Shown: positions 1 through 11,079, numbered from the stretch's first letter. The stretch is 62,642 nucleotides of DNA from Rhodopirellula sp. SM50 (GCF_002289565.1 NZ_NTFY01000024.1:1-62642); one strand, 5' to 3'. Notes: generated by a model from the letters alone, not told the origin. Made by a program: numbers and translations.

Positions 1-24
1 GAAGCGTGGTTTCCTCAGGTCGGG

Positions 25-92
25 GCCCGTAGGCTCGCGCCAAACGGCTGATATTCGTTTGATATCAGCCGGTTCGCGCCAGCGTCCGGGCG
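25..92. repeat. Dispersed palindromic repeat, copy 1
   Basis: A GC-rich stretch beginning GCCCGTAGGCTCGCGCC, with a central 9-bp inverted repeat GGCTGATAT (46-54) and ATATCAGCC (62-70). Two related copies lie at 32742-32808 and 32834-32860. The rest of positions 1-212 shows no gene. It is an intergenic repeat of unknown function. Confidence 0.75.
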
Positions 93-212
93 GCACCTCC
101 GCTAGTCTCAGCTGTCGCGGCGTCGCTGCGACCGGGAATCGCCTAAAGGCTATACACCAACGGTAGCTGAATTCATTTTACTTTTTCCTGCCCGCTTTTC
201 CGCGGCACCCTG

Positions 213-3200
213 ATGCCCATGACTGACCCTCGGCACGTCGTCCTCCTGCTCGTCGCAACCACGCTCTTGTTCACCGCGTGCGACCGCTCGTCGGTCGAAC
301 CGACCGATCAATCGCCACGCGATCAGATCGTCCAACGCGAGACCGAAACGCCAGCCGAGGTTCCGCCGCCGCCCGTTGAAAAACCTTTCGATCGTGATCA
401 AACGATCGATGCCGCTTTGGCGTTGATCCAGGCGGGCAAGTCTGAGGCCGCTGCGGCGGAGTATCGCAAGGTGCTGATGACCGACCCCAACGATGCGGAG
501 GTCTTGTTCCGATTGGCTCGATTGCACGCCGATCGCGGAAATCTTGCCGATGCAGTCGAATACCTGGACTCGATCCCCGTGACTCATCCGGAAGCCGGGT
601 TGCCGTCGCTGGGACAGGCGGCCGATTGGTACATGCAGCTGGAACGGTACGACGAGGCCGAATCGAGGTATCTGAAGGTACTCGAGTTGGCCGGTGATGT
701 CCCCGTCGCCCATCGTCAACTCGCGTACCTGTACAACCGCCAGGGGCGGCGACACGAAGCGGCGGATCATTTGCGTGCGCTCTGTCGCCTGGGCAATATT
801 CAAGAAGACGAATTGCACGCCTTGATGGTGTTGGGCCACGCGATCTTTGACGACCCCAACAAGCCTCCACCACGGCCGCGACCGAATTACCCGATCGGTC
901 CGGCGGCCACCGCGCGGATGCTGTTCACCGCCAGCCGAAACGTCGAAGCGGTCGAGGCACTTGATGAAACGGTGCGGGCGGGCAAAGCGGTTCCTTCGAT
1001 CGTCGCCTTTTACGGGTTGCTTGCGATCGAAGCCCAGGACAACGAACGTTTTCAGTGGTGGCTGACCCAAGCCGACCAACCGGTTCAAGAGTTCGCCGAG
1101 TACTGGGCCGCGATCGGAGCCTATCTGGTTTCGGAACGACGATTTGAGGAAGCGGTCCGGGCGCTCGGCGAAGCGCTGGCACGCGATCCCACCAATGTCG
1201 GTGCGATGCGCCGGATCAATCAGGCGTTGACGGCGCTCGGCCAGACCGAGCAAGCCGAACGATGGGTGAAACGATACGACACCATCAGGGATGTCGTCTC
1301 GGCCAGTAACGCGATCGGAAAATCCCAGACGCCCGAATCGGCGCCGATCGACAGCTACGCCACCATCGCCGACGGTTTGGATCAGCTGCAGCGACCGCTC
1401 GAAGCGATGACGTGGCGGATTTTTGGGGCCTTTCATCGCAAGGCGTCTCGTGAAGAGATCGAGTCGCTGAACGAGCGCCGCGCGGCACTGTTTCGTTCGC
1501 CGGATGCCTTCGCAAGCCGTCAAGAACGCGTCTGCGGGCTCGATCTGGCCGAGTACCCGTTGCCGGAATTGGAGATCCCCGCCGCGACCGATGTTTCACC
1601 CCCACAGACCACTCCATCGACCGATGACTTTCCCGTCCCCGCGTTTGAAAACATCGCCGGGTCGGTGGGGCTCAACCACACGTACTTCGTTGCCAGTGAG
1701 CCACAGCCGTTTCGATTCGCGCTCTACCAATCTCTCGGTGGCGGCATCGCGGTGCTGGACTACGACCTGGACGGTGCCGTCGATCTTTATCTGGCCCAAG
1801 GCGGCGCCGACGTGCCGACGATGGTCGGTGAACGATCAAACCAGTTGTATCGCGGCGTTGACGGCAAACTCGTCGACCAAACGCAGCCGGCCGCGGTGAC
1901 CGACACCCGCTATTCGGTCGGTCTGGGCAGCGGAGATTGGAACCAGGACGGGTTCGCCGATCTGGTCGTCGCCAACATCGGCAACAAGGTGTTGCTGATC
2001 AATAATGGCGACGGCACGTTCCGGCGTCAGGTCTTTGACGAAGACCCCGAGCATCAAGTGTTGACCAGTTCGGTGGCGTTGGGCGACATCACCGGTGATG
2101 CGCTACCGGATCTGTATGCGTTGCACTATGTCGAAGATCCGACGATGGTGAACCGTCCGGAGATGAATGAAAAGGGCGAGATCCTGACCATCTCGCCGGC
2201 GTCATTTCAACCGGGGATCGATTCCATTGCGGTCAACGATGGCCGCGGCGGCATGTTGCATCAACGGGTCAGCGACTCCCAAGGCGACGCCAGCACGGGC
2301 CTGGGCGTCGTGATCGCTGACTGGGACGGCCGACCGGGCAACGACATCTTTGTCGGCAACGATATTCGCGCCAACCAATTGTGGACACGGTCGTCCGACG
2401 AGGACCGATGGATCGATGTCGCGGCGGTCCGCGGTTGCGCGTTGGGCATCGGCGGAGTCGAAACCGCGTCGATGGGAATCGCCGTCGCCGACTTCGATGG
2501 CAACGGGATGCGCGACATTCACATCACCAACTTTTATCTGGAACCGGTCAGTCTGTTCATGAACCAAGGCGGCGTGTTCGAAGACCGATGCGTGCAGTAT
2601 CGGCTGCACCGCGACAGTTCCGACGTACTCGGATTCGGGTGCCAAGCACTCGACTACGACCTCGATGGGCGTCCCGATTTGGCGGTCACCAACGGTAATA
2701 TCGAAAAAGCTCCGGGTGAACCGTTGGAGCAGTCGCCGCAATTCTTCGTCAACCTCGGCCGCCAATTTCGCCTTTCAGCGGTCGACGATGCCTCGGACTA
2801 CTGGACTGGAAAATACCTCGGCCGCGGTCTGGCGCGTTTGGATTTTAATGCCGATGGTCGGCAGGACATGGTGATCTCGCACATCGGATCGCCGTCGGCC
2901 CTCTTGATCAATCGCACCGAAACCTCCAACCATTGGTTGACATTCCAACTGGTGGGTACCGAGTCGGAACGTGATGCCATCGGCGCGCAGGTGGAAGTGC
3001 ATCAGGGGCAGCGGACGTTGACCAATTGGATCGTCGGCGGAGATGGATACCTGTGTCACAACGAATCCACCGTGTCATTCGGGTTAGGAGAATCCGACGA
3101 CGACGTACGCGTGATCGTCAGCTGGCCGAGTGGAGCGCGGCAAGTGTTCGAGGGCATCGGAGTCGACCAACGCCTGTTGCTGGTCGAAGGCCAAAACGAA

Positions 3201-3233
3201 CCGATCGCCCAGCGGGTGCCACCCGGCCGCTAG
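213..3233 (+). CDS. TPR / FG-GAP repeat / ASPIC-UnbV (CRTAC1-like) lipoprotein
   Basis: A 1006-residue secreted protein. The N-terminus has a short hydrophobic segment ending TACDRSS, a lipoprotein-type signal with a likely lipidated Cys near residue 23. Residues about 60-340 are TPR-like (helical repeats such as AEYRKVLMTDPNDAEVLFRL). Residues about 490-880 hold several VCBS/FG-GAP calcium-binding blades with DxDxDGxxD motifs (DYDLDGAVDLYL, DWNQDGFADLVV, DFDGNGMRDIHI, DYDLDGRPDLAV, DFNADGRQDMVI). The last roughly 110 residues match the ASPIC/UnbV domain. Proteins of this build are abundant in planctomycetes and are thought to be extracytoplasmic; the substrate is unknown. ATG at 213 is used; ATG at 219 is equally possible. 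A long open frame on the opposite strand is a shadow. Confidence 0.85.
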   Translation: MPMTDPRHVVLLLVATTLLFTACDRSSVEPTDQSPRDQIVQRETETPAEVPPPPVEKPFDRDQTIDAALALIQAGKSEAAAAEYRKVLMTDPNDAEVLFRLARLHADRGNLADAVEYLDSIPVTHPEAGLPSLGQAADWYMQLERYDEAESRYLKVLELAGDVPVAHRQLAYLYNRQGRRHEAADHLRALCRLGNIQEDELHALMVLGHAIFDDPNKPPPRPRPNYPIGPAATARMLFTASRNVEAVEALDETVRAGKAVPSIVAFYGLLAIEAQDNERFQWWLTQADQPVQEFAEYWAAIGAYLVSERRFEEAVRALGEALARDPTNVGAMRRINQALTALGQTEQAERWVKRYDTIRDVVSASNAIGKSQTPESAPIDSYATIADGLDQLQRPLEAMTWRIFGAFHRKASREEIESLNERRAALFRSPDAFASRQERVCGLDLAEYPLPELEIPAATDVSPPQTTPSTDDFPVPAFENIAGSVGLNHTYFVASEPQPFRFALYQSLGGGIAVLDYDLDGAVDLYLAQGGADVPTMVGERSNQLYRGVDGKLVDQTQPAAVTDTRYSVGLGSGDWNQDGFADLVVANIGNKVLLINNGDGTFRRQVFDEDPEHQVLTSSVALGDITGDALPDLYALHYVEDPTMVNRPEMNEKGEILTISPASFQPGIDSIAVNDGRGGMLHQRVSDSQGDASTGLGVVIADWDGRPGNDIFVGNDIRANQLWTRSSDEDRWIDVAAVRGCALGIGGVETASMGIAVADFDGNGMRDIHITNFYLEPVSLFMNQGGVFEDRCVQYRLHRDSSDVLGFGCQALDYDLDGRPDLAVTNGNIEKAPGEPLEQSPQFFVNLGRQFRLSAVDDASDYWTGKYLGRGLARLDFNADGRQDMVISHIGSPSALLINRTETSNHWLTFQLVGTESERDAIGAQVEVHQGQRTLTNWIVGGDGYLCHNESTVSFGLGESDDDVRVIVSWPSGARQVFEGIGVDQRLLLVEGQNEPIAQRVPPGR

Positions 3234-3604
3234 TGCTTCGTCCAGATTTAATTTTCGGGTTGCGTTTGTCGAGCGGAAAAGGGGGCAGGTACCAAAAACC
3301 AAATGGCCCGCAGGGTGCTTCGCATTTTTGGTACCTGACCCCTTTTCCGCGGCACCCCAAGTTTAAAAGTTGACGAAGCACTAGTGCTCTGGCCACAGTC
3401 AATGTTGGGGTTTTGACCGGGCTAACGATCGAGAATGATACCCACGGATAGCAGCGCGAACCCACGGATGAGAGGGTGTAATCATCCGTGGGTTTGCGCT
3501 GCTATCCGTGGGCTCAGTGGGCATTTCATCGCCCCGCAAGTTACAGCCCGCCCCCCCTTTTCCGCGGCACCCTAAATCTAAAAGTTGACAGAGCACTTGT
3601 GCTT
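3232..3604. repeat. Back-to-back palindromic intergenic elements
   Basis: Two adjacent imperfect palindromes fill most of the gap after the CRTAC1-like gene. The first (3232-3385) has outer arms CTAGTGCTTCGTC and GACGAAGCACTAG, and an inner inverted repeat GCGGAAAAGGGGGCAGGTAC with its complement. The second (about 3383-3604) has outer arms AGTGCTCTG and CAGAGCACT and encloses a third hairpin at about 3438-3512 built on CCCACGGATAGCAGCGCG and its complement. Related hairpins occur at 25948-26020. Nothing coding is convincing in 3234-3989. Confidence 0.75.
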
Positions 3605-3989
3605 CGGTCTCGATACTGCGTACGTAACCCTCCCCGGCAGGGAGGGTATCTACACATCTTTTGCATGTCAGATCTGTTCTGAGTGAATGGCTTCGGCCAA
3701 CGGCCGTTTCCATCCATAGCCTTGGGCATCGCCCTCGTCTTTACCTGTTTTGGGAATCTTCGGCGTTCGCCGTCACGTTTGGATCCCGAATTCGAGAGGC
3801 GAGGGTTACAATGGAGTCGCAACGACTGGAAGCCCCGAGTTCGATGTGATCGGCTGTTTGTCGCGGATCCGGGTGGCCACCAACCCGAAGCATGATGCAG
3901 CAAATCGGTCGCAGTCGCCCACACCGACGTCGGGCTTCCGTGTTGTCCCCGCCTGATTTGCCCCCCGCCTGTATTTACCCAGACCGTCG

Positions 3990-6974
3990 ATGCGTTTGTT
4001 GTTTTTTGCCGCACTGTTGGTGTGTTCTGTTTCCCTGGTCCCAGGTGCTGACGATCTGGATGCAACGTTTGACGATACGGTTCGACCGTTTCTGAAGACC
4101 TATTGTGTGTCCTGTCACAACGCGGACGACGCCGAAGGGGATTTGGACCTGGAGTCGGAGCGTGACCTCACGTCGGTCGTGACCCATTTCCGGAAGTGGA
4201 TGGTCGTGATGGATCGTCTTCAGGCGGGCGACATGCCGCCCGAAGACGCCGAGGCGCATCCCACACCGGAGGCTCGCAAGCGTGTCATCGGGTGGATCGC
4301 GGGGGTGCGACAAAACGAGGCGAAACGCCGGGCGGGCGATCCCGGGATTGTCTTGGCTCGCCGACTGAGCAATGCCGAATACAACTACACGATCCGAGAC
4401 CTGACGGGATTTGACTTGCAACCGGCCAAGGCGTTTCCGATCGATCCGGCCAACCAGGAGGGGTTCGACAACTCGGGCGAATCACTCGCCATGTCACCTT
4501 CGTTGCTGAAAAAGTATCTCGAAGCGGCACGTCACGTTTCGGAGCATCTGGTGCTGACGCCGACCGGCATCGATTTCGCACCTCACCCGGTGATCACCGA
4601 AACGGACCGCGACAAGTATTGTGTCAACCGGATCATTGATTTCTATCGGCGACAACGTTTGCAGTACGTCGATTTCTTCTTCGCCCTCTGGCAATACCAG
4701 CGGCATCACACAGCGGATAATCCGGAACCCCAGTCGCTGCGCGAATTTGCATCGGGCCAGGGGCTGAGTCCTCGGTACCTGGAAACACTTTGGGAGATCT
4801 TGAACGTCGACGCAGCGCCCGATCAAGCCGCGGACGTTGGTCCCTTGGCGGCACTGCGGATCATGTGGCAACGGTTGCCCAGCGGCAACACGCCGGACGA
4901 TGCCGCTCAAGCCAAGCGTCAATGCCAGCGCATGGAGGACTTCGTCACGACGCTACGCGAGCGATTGGTTCCCGAGGTCGAAAACCTGACGACGCCCGAG
5001 GTCCACAAGGGTTCGCAGCCGTTGGTGCTGTGGAAGAATCGCCAATTCGTCACCAACCGCCGCCGCTACGCCGGCGGGATCTCAGACATCGGCGATCTGG
5101 TGTCGTTGTTGGAGTTGAAGCCGGGTTCGGCCGAGGCAAGTGCGGTGGACGTGCCGGACGACGAGAACCGATTGCAAGTGTTCGAGCGGACACTGGAAAC
5201 GTTCTGCTCGGTCTTTCCCGATACCTTCCTCGTTTCCGAGCGGGCGCGTGTTTACTTGGACCCCAAGGAAGAGAAGGGGCGTACGGGACGGTTCTTGAGC
5301 GCCGGATTTCACAGCCAGATGGGATACTTCCGTGACGACGGCCCGTTGTACGAGCTCATTTTGAGCGATGAAGAGCGGAACGAGCTGGATCGGTTGTGGT
5401 TAGAACTCGATTTCGTGACGTCGGCTCCGATGCGTCAGTACGCCGGGTTCATCTGGTTCGATCGCACCGATTCTCGTTTCATGCGTGATTCGCAATTCGA
5501 CCGATTCCGCGCCGAAGACAAAGATTGCACGTCGGAGGCCAAGGTCCGGGCGCTGGCGGAAGCCTATTTAGCCAAAGCGGAACGTGTCGGCGGCAATCCC
5601 AAAGCACTCGAAGCGATCGCGTTCTACTTTGAGGACATGTCGCAAACGTTCCGTCGTTTGGAACGTCTGAAGCGCGAATCGGAATCGGTTCAGGTGGATG
5701 CCGTCGTCCGGTTCGCCGAGCGGGCGTATCGTCGTCCGCTGACCGATACACAGCGGCAGAGCATCCGATCGTTCTATCGGCATCTGCGCGAGTCGGACGG
5801 GTTGGAGCACGAGGACGCGATTCGGGACAGCGTTGTGGCGGTCCTGATGTCGCCCAACTTTTGTTATCGCTTGGATCTGCCGCAGCAGCGTGTCGCCGAT
5901 GCGGCGGATCAAGACGTCGAGCCGTTGGATGATTTTGCGTTGGCCAGTCGGTTGAGCTACTTTCTGTGGGCAAGTATGCCCGACCAACAGCTTCGTGACT
6001 TGGCAGCATCGGGCCAGTTGCATCAACGCGATGTGCTGAGGTCGCAAGTGGTTCGTATGCTTGGCGACGAGCGGGCCCAAGGCTTTGTCAACGAGTTTGT
6101 GGGCAGCTGGCTGGGCTTTCGTCAATTCCAGCAACACAACGGCGTCGATCGCAATCGTTTCCCGCAATTCACCGACGAGCTGCGTCAATCGATGTACGAA
6201 GAACCGATTCGTTTATTCAATGAGATTGTGCGCACGGACGGCTCGATCCTGGATCTGTTGTACGCCGATTACACTTTCGTCGATCGCGCACTCGCCGAGC
6301 ACTACCAGATTCCCGCCGATCAGCTGGACGAACAACACGACGGCTGGGCCAAGGTTGACGGCGTCGATCGGTATGGCCGTGGCGGGTTGATGCCGATGGC
6401 TGTCTTCTTGACCAAGAATTCACCCGGATTGCGAACCAGTCCGGTGCAGCGTGGCAATTGGTTGGTCAAGTACGTGCTGGGCGAACACATCCCGGCCCCG
6501 CCCGCTGCGGTGCCCGAGTTGCCAAGTGACGAGTCGCAGTTGGGCGAGTTAACGTTGCGGGAGGCCCTACAGCGGCACCGGGCCGATCCGAGCTGCGCGG
6601 CCTGCCACGACAAAATTGATTCGTTCGGCCTGGTGTTTGAACAATACGGGCCGATCGGCGAGCGGCGTGAAACCGATTTCGGCGGTCGTGAGGTGGATAG
6701 TCATGTTCGGTTCCCCGACGAGAGTGAGGGGACTGGGATCGAAGGGCTGCGGGATTACATTCGACGTTCCCGGCAATCCGATTTTGTCGAGAATTTTTGC
6801 CGCAAACTTCTCGCCTTTGCACTCGGGCGATCGTTAGAGTTGTCTGATGAGACGGCGATCGATCAGATGACCGCCTCGCTTGCGTCCGACAGGTATCGAT
6901 TGCAACATGCGATTGAGATGATCGTCACCAGCCCGGCGTTCCTGAACAAACGTGTGAAAGCAAAATTGAATTAA
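3990..6974 (+). CDS. Planctomycete cytochrome c / DUF1587-DUF1592-DUF1588-DUF1585 protein
   Basis: A 994-residue exported protein with a signal peptide (about residues 1-19, ending VPGA). A c-type haem motif CVSCH lies near residue 38 in the planctomycete cytochrome domain, followed by the DUF1587 region (RRLSNAEYNYTIRDLTG). DUF1595/DUF1592 follow, then DUF1588 (GLMPMAVFLTKNSPGLRTSP) and DUF1585, which contains a second CxxCH (CAACH). The length fits the family. It is normally paired with a DUF1552 protein, as here immediately downstream. Such pairs are thought to take part in extracytoplasmic polymer breakdown, but no reaction is proven. The ATG at 3990 gives a clean signal peptide. Confidence 0.9.
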   Translation: MRLLFFAALLVCSVSLVPGADDLDATFDDTVRPFLKTYCVSCHNADDAEGDLDLESERDLTSVVTHFRKWMVVMDRLQAGDMPPEDAEAHPTPEARKRVIGWIAGVRQNEAKRRAGDPGIVLARRLSNAEYNYTIRDLTGFDLQPAKAFPIDPANQEGFDNSGESLAMSPSLLKKYLEAARHVSEHLVLTPTGIDFAPHPVITETDRDKYCVNRIIDFYRRQRLQYVDFFFALWQYQRHHTADNPEPQSLREFASGQGLSPRYLETLWEILNVDAAPDQAADVGPLAALRIMWQRLPSGNTPDDAAQAKRQCQRMEDFVTTLRERLVPEVENLTTPEVHKGSQPLVLWKNRQFVTNRRRYAGGISDIGDLVSLLELKPGSAEASAVDVPDDENRLQVFERTLETFCSVFPDTFLVSERARVYLDPKEEKGRTGRFLSAGFHSQMGYFRDDGPLYELILSDEERNELDRLWLELDFVTSAPMRQYAGFIWFDRTDSRFMRDSQFDRFRAEDKDCTSEAKVRALAEAYLAKAERVGGNPKALEAIAFYFEDMSQTFRRLERLKRESESVQVDAVVRFAERAYRRPLTDTQRQSIRSFYRHLRESDGLEHEDAIRDSVVAVLMSPNFCYRLDLPQQRVADAADQDVEPLDDFALASRLSYFLWASMPDQQLRDLAASGQLHQRDVLRSQVVRMLGDERAQGFVNEFVGSWLGFRQFQQHNGVDRNRFPQFTDELRQSMYEEPIRLFNEIVRTDGSILDLLYADYTFVDRALAEHYQIPADQLDEQHDGWAKVDGVDRYGRGGLMPMAVFLTKNSPGLRTSPVQRGNWLVKYVLGEHIPAPPAAVPELPSDESQLGELTLREALQRHRADPSCAACHDKIDSFGLVFEQYGPIGERRETDFGGREVDSHVRFPDESEGTGIEGLRDYIRRSRQSDFVENFCRKLLAFALGRSLELSDETAIDQMTASLASDRYRLQHAIEMIVTSPAFLNKRVKAKLN

Positions 6975-6978
6975 GTGA

Positions 6979-7126
6979 GATAGGCTTCCAGCCCGTCATT
7001 GCGAATGTGGGATAGGCTTCCAGCCTGTCATTCCGAACGTGGGATAGGCTTCCAGCCCGTCATTGCGCATGTGGGATAGGCTTCCAGCCTGTCATTGCGA
7101 ACGAGGGATCGGCTTCCCGGCTCGTC
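6979..7126. repeat. 32-bp tandem repeat (five units)
   Basis: Five head-to-tail units starting at 6979, 7011, 7043, 7075 and 7107, built on GATAGGCTTCCAGCC plus a TGTCATTGCGAA-like tail. The period is exactly 32 bp and the last unit is degenerate. The array sits between the DUF1592 and DUF1552 genes. The same core appears as an inverted pair at 28842-28898. Confidence 0.9.
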
Positions 7127-7204
7127 CTCTCAGCAGTGACGAGCCCGGAACCCTTTTCCCACGGTTATGATCCGACAGCTTCTTCGACAACCACCGTCAC
7201 TTCG

Positions 7205-8575
7205 ATGAAAACACCCATCACCTCCACCGCTCGTTCTGCTGGCCGTTCCGCATCCTCAAACGCCGTGTCGCGCCGCACGGTCTTGCGCGGCGTCGGCGTT
7301 TCGATGGCACTTCCGTGGATGGAATCGATTCCCGTCTGGGGCGCCGAGACTGTCGTCGGCGAGGATCCGGTTGCACCGCCGAAACGATTTGCCGCGTTGT
7401 TCATGGGATGCGGGATCAATCGCAAGCATTGGTGGGCCAAGGGCGGTGGCAAGGAGATGGAGTTGGGCAAGAGTCTGGCGCCGATGGAACCGCTGAAGGA
7501 GAAGATGAACTTCATCACCGGGCTGTTCAACGAGAATGCGACCTCGGTCGGCATTCACCCCGGCCAGACCGGCAACATTCTATCCGGGGCGTCGCTGCAG
7601 AAAGGATCAGAGCTTCGTGGCGACATCAGCATGGACCAAGTGCTGGCCAATCATTTCCAAGAGGAAACGGTCGTCCCCAGTCTGGTGCTCGGTTGCGAGC
7701 AGCCTGTGACGGGGTATCACGAAACCAATTTTTCGATGGCCTACAGTTCGCACATCTCGTGGCAGAACAAGACGTCGCCGGTTCCGATGGAGGTTTACCC
7801 ATCGTTGGCCTTTGACAGTTTGTTCGACAACCGGGGCAGCCGTCGCGACGAAAGCATTTTGGACCGCGTCGGTGAAGAGGCGGCGTCGTTGAGCCGGCGG
7901 GTCAGCAAGAGTGATCAGGTCAAGCTGGATGAATACTTGAGCAGCGTTCGAGAGGTGGAAAAACGAGCCGCATCGATGAGAGCGGCTCGCGAGAAAGCAC
8001 GGCAGCGGGCCAACGATCACGGCAAACCACTGGCCACGATGCAGCGGCCCGACGACGGCTTGCCCGAGGACATTCGCGAGCACATGCGGTTGATGTGCGA
8101 CATCGTCGCGATCGGGTTCCAGAGTGACAAATCACGTGTCGCGTCGTTGCTGCTCAATCGAGATTTGTCGGGACTGTTTTACCCCTTCCTGAATGTCGAG
8201 AGCACCCACCACTCGGCCTCGCACAACGATCTGTCCGACGAGTACGAACGAATTTCACGGTACTACTGTAGCCAATACGCATACTTGGCAGAACGGTTGA
8301 ACGCGATGCCCGAAGCCGACGGCACGGTGCTGGACCATTCGTGTCTGTTGTTCATTTCCAGCATGTGGTCGGGCAATGCCCACGATTCCAGCAAGGTCCC
8401 GGTGCTGTTGACCGGCGGCTTGGGCGGCACCCTTCAAACGGGACGCGTGCTCGACTACGTCGGCCAGGACGATCAAGATCGAAAGCTTTGTAGCATGTAC
8501 TTGTCGATCATGGATCGGATGGGCGTTCAGCTGGACCGTTTCGGCGACGCCGACAAACGACTCGCCCGTCTGTAA
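7205..8575 (+). CDS. DUF1552 domain protein, Tat-exported
   Basis: A 456-residue protein with a twin-arginine signal near its start (SRRTVLRGVGVSMALPW), indicating export in folded form. The body matches DUF1552 along its length (MGCGINRKHWW, HPGQTGNILSG, HHSASHNDL). It is the usual partner of the DUF1592/DUF1585 cytochrome encoded just upstream. Function is unknown; the family is distantly related to the DUF1501/sulfatase-like fold. ATG at 7205 is preferred over an in-frame GTG at 7136 because the upstream frame reads through the tail of the intergenic repeat. The 3' flank (8576-8617) has one copy of the GTGGCGTAAGCTTCCAGC repeat. Confidence 0.88.
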   Translation: MKTPITSTARSAGRSASSNAVSRRTVLRGVGVSMALPWMESIPVWGAETVVGEDPVAPPKRFAALFMGCGINRKHWWAKGGGKEMELGKSLAPMEPLKEKMNFITGLFNENATSVGIHPGQTGNILSGASLQKGSELRGDISMDQVLANHFQEETVVPSLVLGCEQPVTGYHETNFSMAYSSHISWQNKTSPVPMEVYPSLAFDSLFDNRGSRRDESILDRVGEEAASLSRRVSKSDQVKLDEYLSSVREVEKRAASMRAAREKARQRANDHGKPLATMQRPDDGLPEDIREHMRLMCDIVAIGFQSDKSRVASLLLNRDLSGLFYPFLNVESTHHSASHNDLSDEYERISRYYCSQYAYLAERLNAMPEADGTVLDHSCLLFISSMWSGNAHDSSKVPVLLTGGLGGTLQTGRVLDYVGQDDQDRKLCSMYLSIMDRMGVQLDRFGDADKRLARL

Positions 8576-8617
8576 CGCGCGTGGCGTAAGCTTCCAGCTT
8601 GCGTGAGTTGGCGGGAT

Positions 8618-9598
8618 TTACGAGACCACCGAATCCTGTGGCGGTGCGTTCAATCGATCCACGGAGAAAAAGTCTTCGTGGATTTCCTGGCCGATCGTAT
8701 TGAGCTGACGTTGGAACTGGTCGATGTATTCGTGCAGCCCGTCCTGCAGGATGTCATCGATGACGGCGTAATCGAGACTCGAACAGAGGCGTCCGAGCAG
8801 TTGTTCGGAGTGATAGCAGTACGAGTTCAACTCGCTGCCGCTGATCATCCGCATCGAGTCGCGTGCCCGCATGGCCGCGAAATGCATGGCCCTGGGGAAT
8901 TTGCGATCCAGCATCAAGAATTCGGCGACGCGTATCGGGACGATCTTTCCGCGCAGTCGGCGATACGATTCCAGGGCACTGGCCGAACGCAGCAGTGCCG
9001 ACCAGCGGACGACGTCCAGCGAGGATCCGACGCTGCCGCCATCGGGCAACAGGTTGTAATACTGGACATCCAGCAAACGCGAGGTCTTGTCACCGCGTTC
9101 GATCATTCTGCCCAAGCGTGAAAAGTGCCAGGCCTCGTCATGAGACATCGTGGCGTCCATCGCACCGACCAACAGGTGACTGGTCAACCGAACCTGTTCA
9201 CAGAACGCTTGCGGTTGCTCCAGCGTTTTGGGCGAATGCCCGGCGGCTTGGACCAAGTGGTGAAACGTGTTGAGTTGCTCCCAAACCACACTGGAAATCA
9301 CTTCGCGAATCGTCCGTGCGTTTTCGCGCGCCCTGGCAACGCAACTGGTCATCGAATTGCCGTTTTTTTCGTCAAAGGACAGAAACTGCAACACGTTTTC
9401 ACGAGTCGGGCTGTCATACCGTTTGACGAATTCGTCTTGGTCTGCGGTGGTTTCCAGAAGCGGCGTCCACTGTTTGCTCAGCGATTCGGTTTCGCCGAGC
9501 GTCAGGTTGTAATTGACGTCGATGAATCGCGCGATATTTTCGGCCCGCTCGACGTACCGGCTGAGCCAATAAACGGTTTCGGCGACGCGACTTAACAT
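8618..9598 (-). CDS. Alpha-E domain protein
   Basis: A 326-residue helical protein of the alpha-E family (formerly DUF403). It starts with the hallmark [21 protein letters not shown] and keeps helices rich in Glu and Arg. Its function is unproven. Members are nearly always encoded next to a circularly permuted ATP-grasp ligase, often also with a transglutaminase, and are proposed to belong to a peptide-modifying system. Here the start codon overlaps the end of the ATP-grasp gene (ATG at 9598-9596, upstream stop at 9592), so the two genes are translationally coupled. No transglutaminase is seen nearby. Confidence 0.92.
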   Translation of the reverse strand: MLSRVAETVYWLSRYVERAENIARFIDVNYNLTLGETESLSKQWTPLLETTADQDEFVKRYDSPTRENVLQFLSFDEKNGNSMTSCVARARENARTIREVISSVVWEQLNTFHHLVQAAGHSPKTLEQPQAFCEQVRLTSHLLVGAMDATMSHDEAWHFSRLGRMIERGDKTSRLLDVQYYNLLPDGGSVGSSLDVVRWSALLRSASALESYRRLRGKIVPIRVAEFLMLDRKFPRAMHFAAMRARDSMRMISGSELNSYCYHSEQLLGRLCSSLDYAVIDDILQDGLHEYIDQFQRQLNTIGQEIHEDFFSVDRLNAPPQDSVVS

Positions 9599-11079
9599 GA
9601 TGACGACTCCAGCGTCGTGACGACGGAGTTTGAGTTCGCCGTCGTGCCGTTGCGCAACACCCAGGTGTCTTTGCTACCGCCACCCTGGGACGAATTGACG
9701 ATCATCGAACCTTTCTTCAATGCGACACGCGTCAGCCCCCCGGGCATCACGTAGACGTCTTTGCCGCACAACACGAACGGTCGAAGGTCGACATGACGGG
9801 GTTTCAGTTCGTCGCCGACCAGTGTGGGGACGGTCGACAGATTCAACATCGGTTGTGCGATCCAGTCACGCGGGTTTTTCTGGATCGCTTCGGCACACTC
9901 TGCCCGTTCGTTGGCGGAGGCGTGTGGTCCCATCAAGATGCCGTAGCCGCCCGATTCGTTTGTCGGTTTGACGACCAACTGATCCAGATGGGATAGAACG
10001 TGTTGGCGTTGTTTGGCATCGTCGCACAGGAACGTCGGCACGTTCGGCAAGATCGGGTCCTGGTCAAAGTAATACCGGATGATGTCCGGCACATAGGCAT
10101 ACACCGCTTTGTCGTCGGCAACCCCGGTGCCCGGCGCATTGGCCAAGGACACCCGTCCGGCGCGATAAACGTCCATCAGGTTTTTGACCCCCAGGCACGA
10201 ATCGGCGCGGAAATGCGCGGGGTCCAAGAAGTCATCGTCGATGCGGCGGTAGATCACATCGACTCGCTGCAGCCCGCGCGTCGTGATCATGTGCACGAAG
10301 CCGTCTTTGACAATCAAATCAGAACCGTGGACGAGTTCGATGCCCATTTGCTGGGCCAGAAACGAATGTTCGAAGTAGGCCGAATTATGGACACCCGGTG
10401 TCAGCAAAACCGCGACTGGATCCGACACGCCCGCGGGGGCACAATCCAGCAGCGTTTTCAGCAATTGCTCCGGATACTCCTCGATCGGTTCAACCGACAT
10501 CCCCTCGAAGACGTGGGCGAAGGTTCGCTTCATGAGTTCACGATTTTCGAGCACGTAGGAAACGCCCGAAGGACAACGCATGTTGTCTTCCAACACGTAC
10601 AGTTGACCGTCGGCGTCACGAATCAAATCCACCCCGGTGATGTGACACCACACGCGTTGTGCCGGCCGAAGACCGACGCACTGCTTTCGAAGTGTCTTGG
10701 AGGATGCGATCAATGATTCCGGGACCGCTTTGTCCTTGATGATCTTGCGATCGTTGTAGACGTCGTCGACAAACAGATTGAGCGCCCGAATCCGTTGTTC
10801 AAGCCCCTTCGCGATCATCGACCATTCTTCGGCGTCGATGATTCGCGGCAACAGGTCAAACGGCCAGATCTTTTCGGTGCCGGCTTGATGGCTATACACG
10901 TTGAACGTGATGCCCATGTTTTGCAGGTTTAATTCCGCCGATTTCTGTCGCTCTCGCAGGTTGCCATCGGCCAGCGCTTCGAGTCGCCGGACGAAACGTT
11001 CGCCGCTGGCCCTGGGCCTGCCGTCGGGAGCGAACATCTCATCGAATCCACCGTCCATCTCATAGGGTAATAGCAGCAT
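9592..11079 (-). CDS. Circularly permuted ATP-grasp protein
   Basis: A 495-residue protein of the circularly permuted ATP-grasp type 2 family. Recognisable stretches are [40 protein letters not shown], a glycine-rich ATP-binding segment [14 protein letters not shown], and [19 protein letters not shown] near the C-terminus. The fold suggests ATP-dependent carboxylate-amine ligation, but the substrate is unknown. It is the first gene of a two-gene unit with the alpha-E protein. The start at 11079 ([11 protein letters not shown]) is preferred over an in-frame ATG 30 nt upstream because similarity begins here. Confidence 0.9.
   Translation of the reverse strand: MLLLPYEMDGGFDEMFAPDGRPRASGERFVRRLEALADGNLRERQKSAELNLQNMGITFNVYSHQAGTEKIWPFDLLPRIIDAEEWSMIAKGLEQRIRALNLFVDDVYNDRKIIKDKAVPESLIASSKTLRKQCVGLRPAQRVWCHITGVDLIRDADGQLYVLEDNMRCPSGVSYVLENRELMKRTFAHVFEGMSVEPIEEYPEQLLKTLLDCAPAGVSDPVAVLLTPGVHNSAYFEHSFLAQQMGIELVHGSDLIVKDGFVHMITTRGLQRVDVIYRRIDDDFLDPAHFRADSCLGVKNLMDVYRAGRVSLANAPGTGVADDKAVYAYVPDIIRYYFDQDPILPNVPTFLCDDAKQRQHVLSHLDQLVVKPTNESGGYGILMGPHASANERAECAEAIQKNPRDWIAQPMLNLSTVPTLVGDELKPRHVDLRPFVLCGKDVYVMPGGLTRVALKKGSMIVNSSQGGGSKDTWVLRNGTTANSNSVVTTLESSSC

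Noticed and set aside
150-1523. A 457-codon open frame opposite the CRTAC1-like gene
   Set aside because: Arg/Gly-rich, no domain, entirely antisense to a gene with clear TPR and FG-GAP motifs; a high-G+C shadow.
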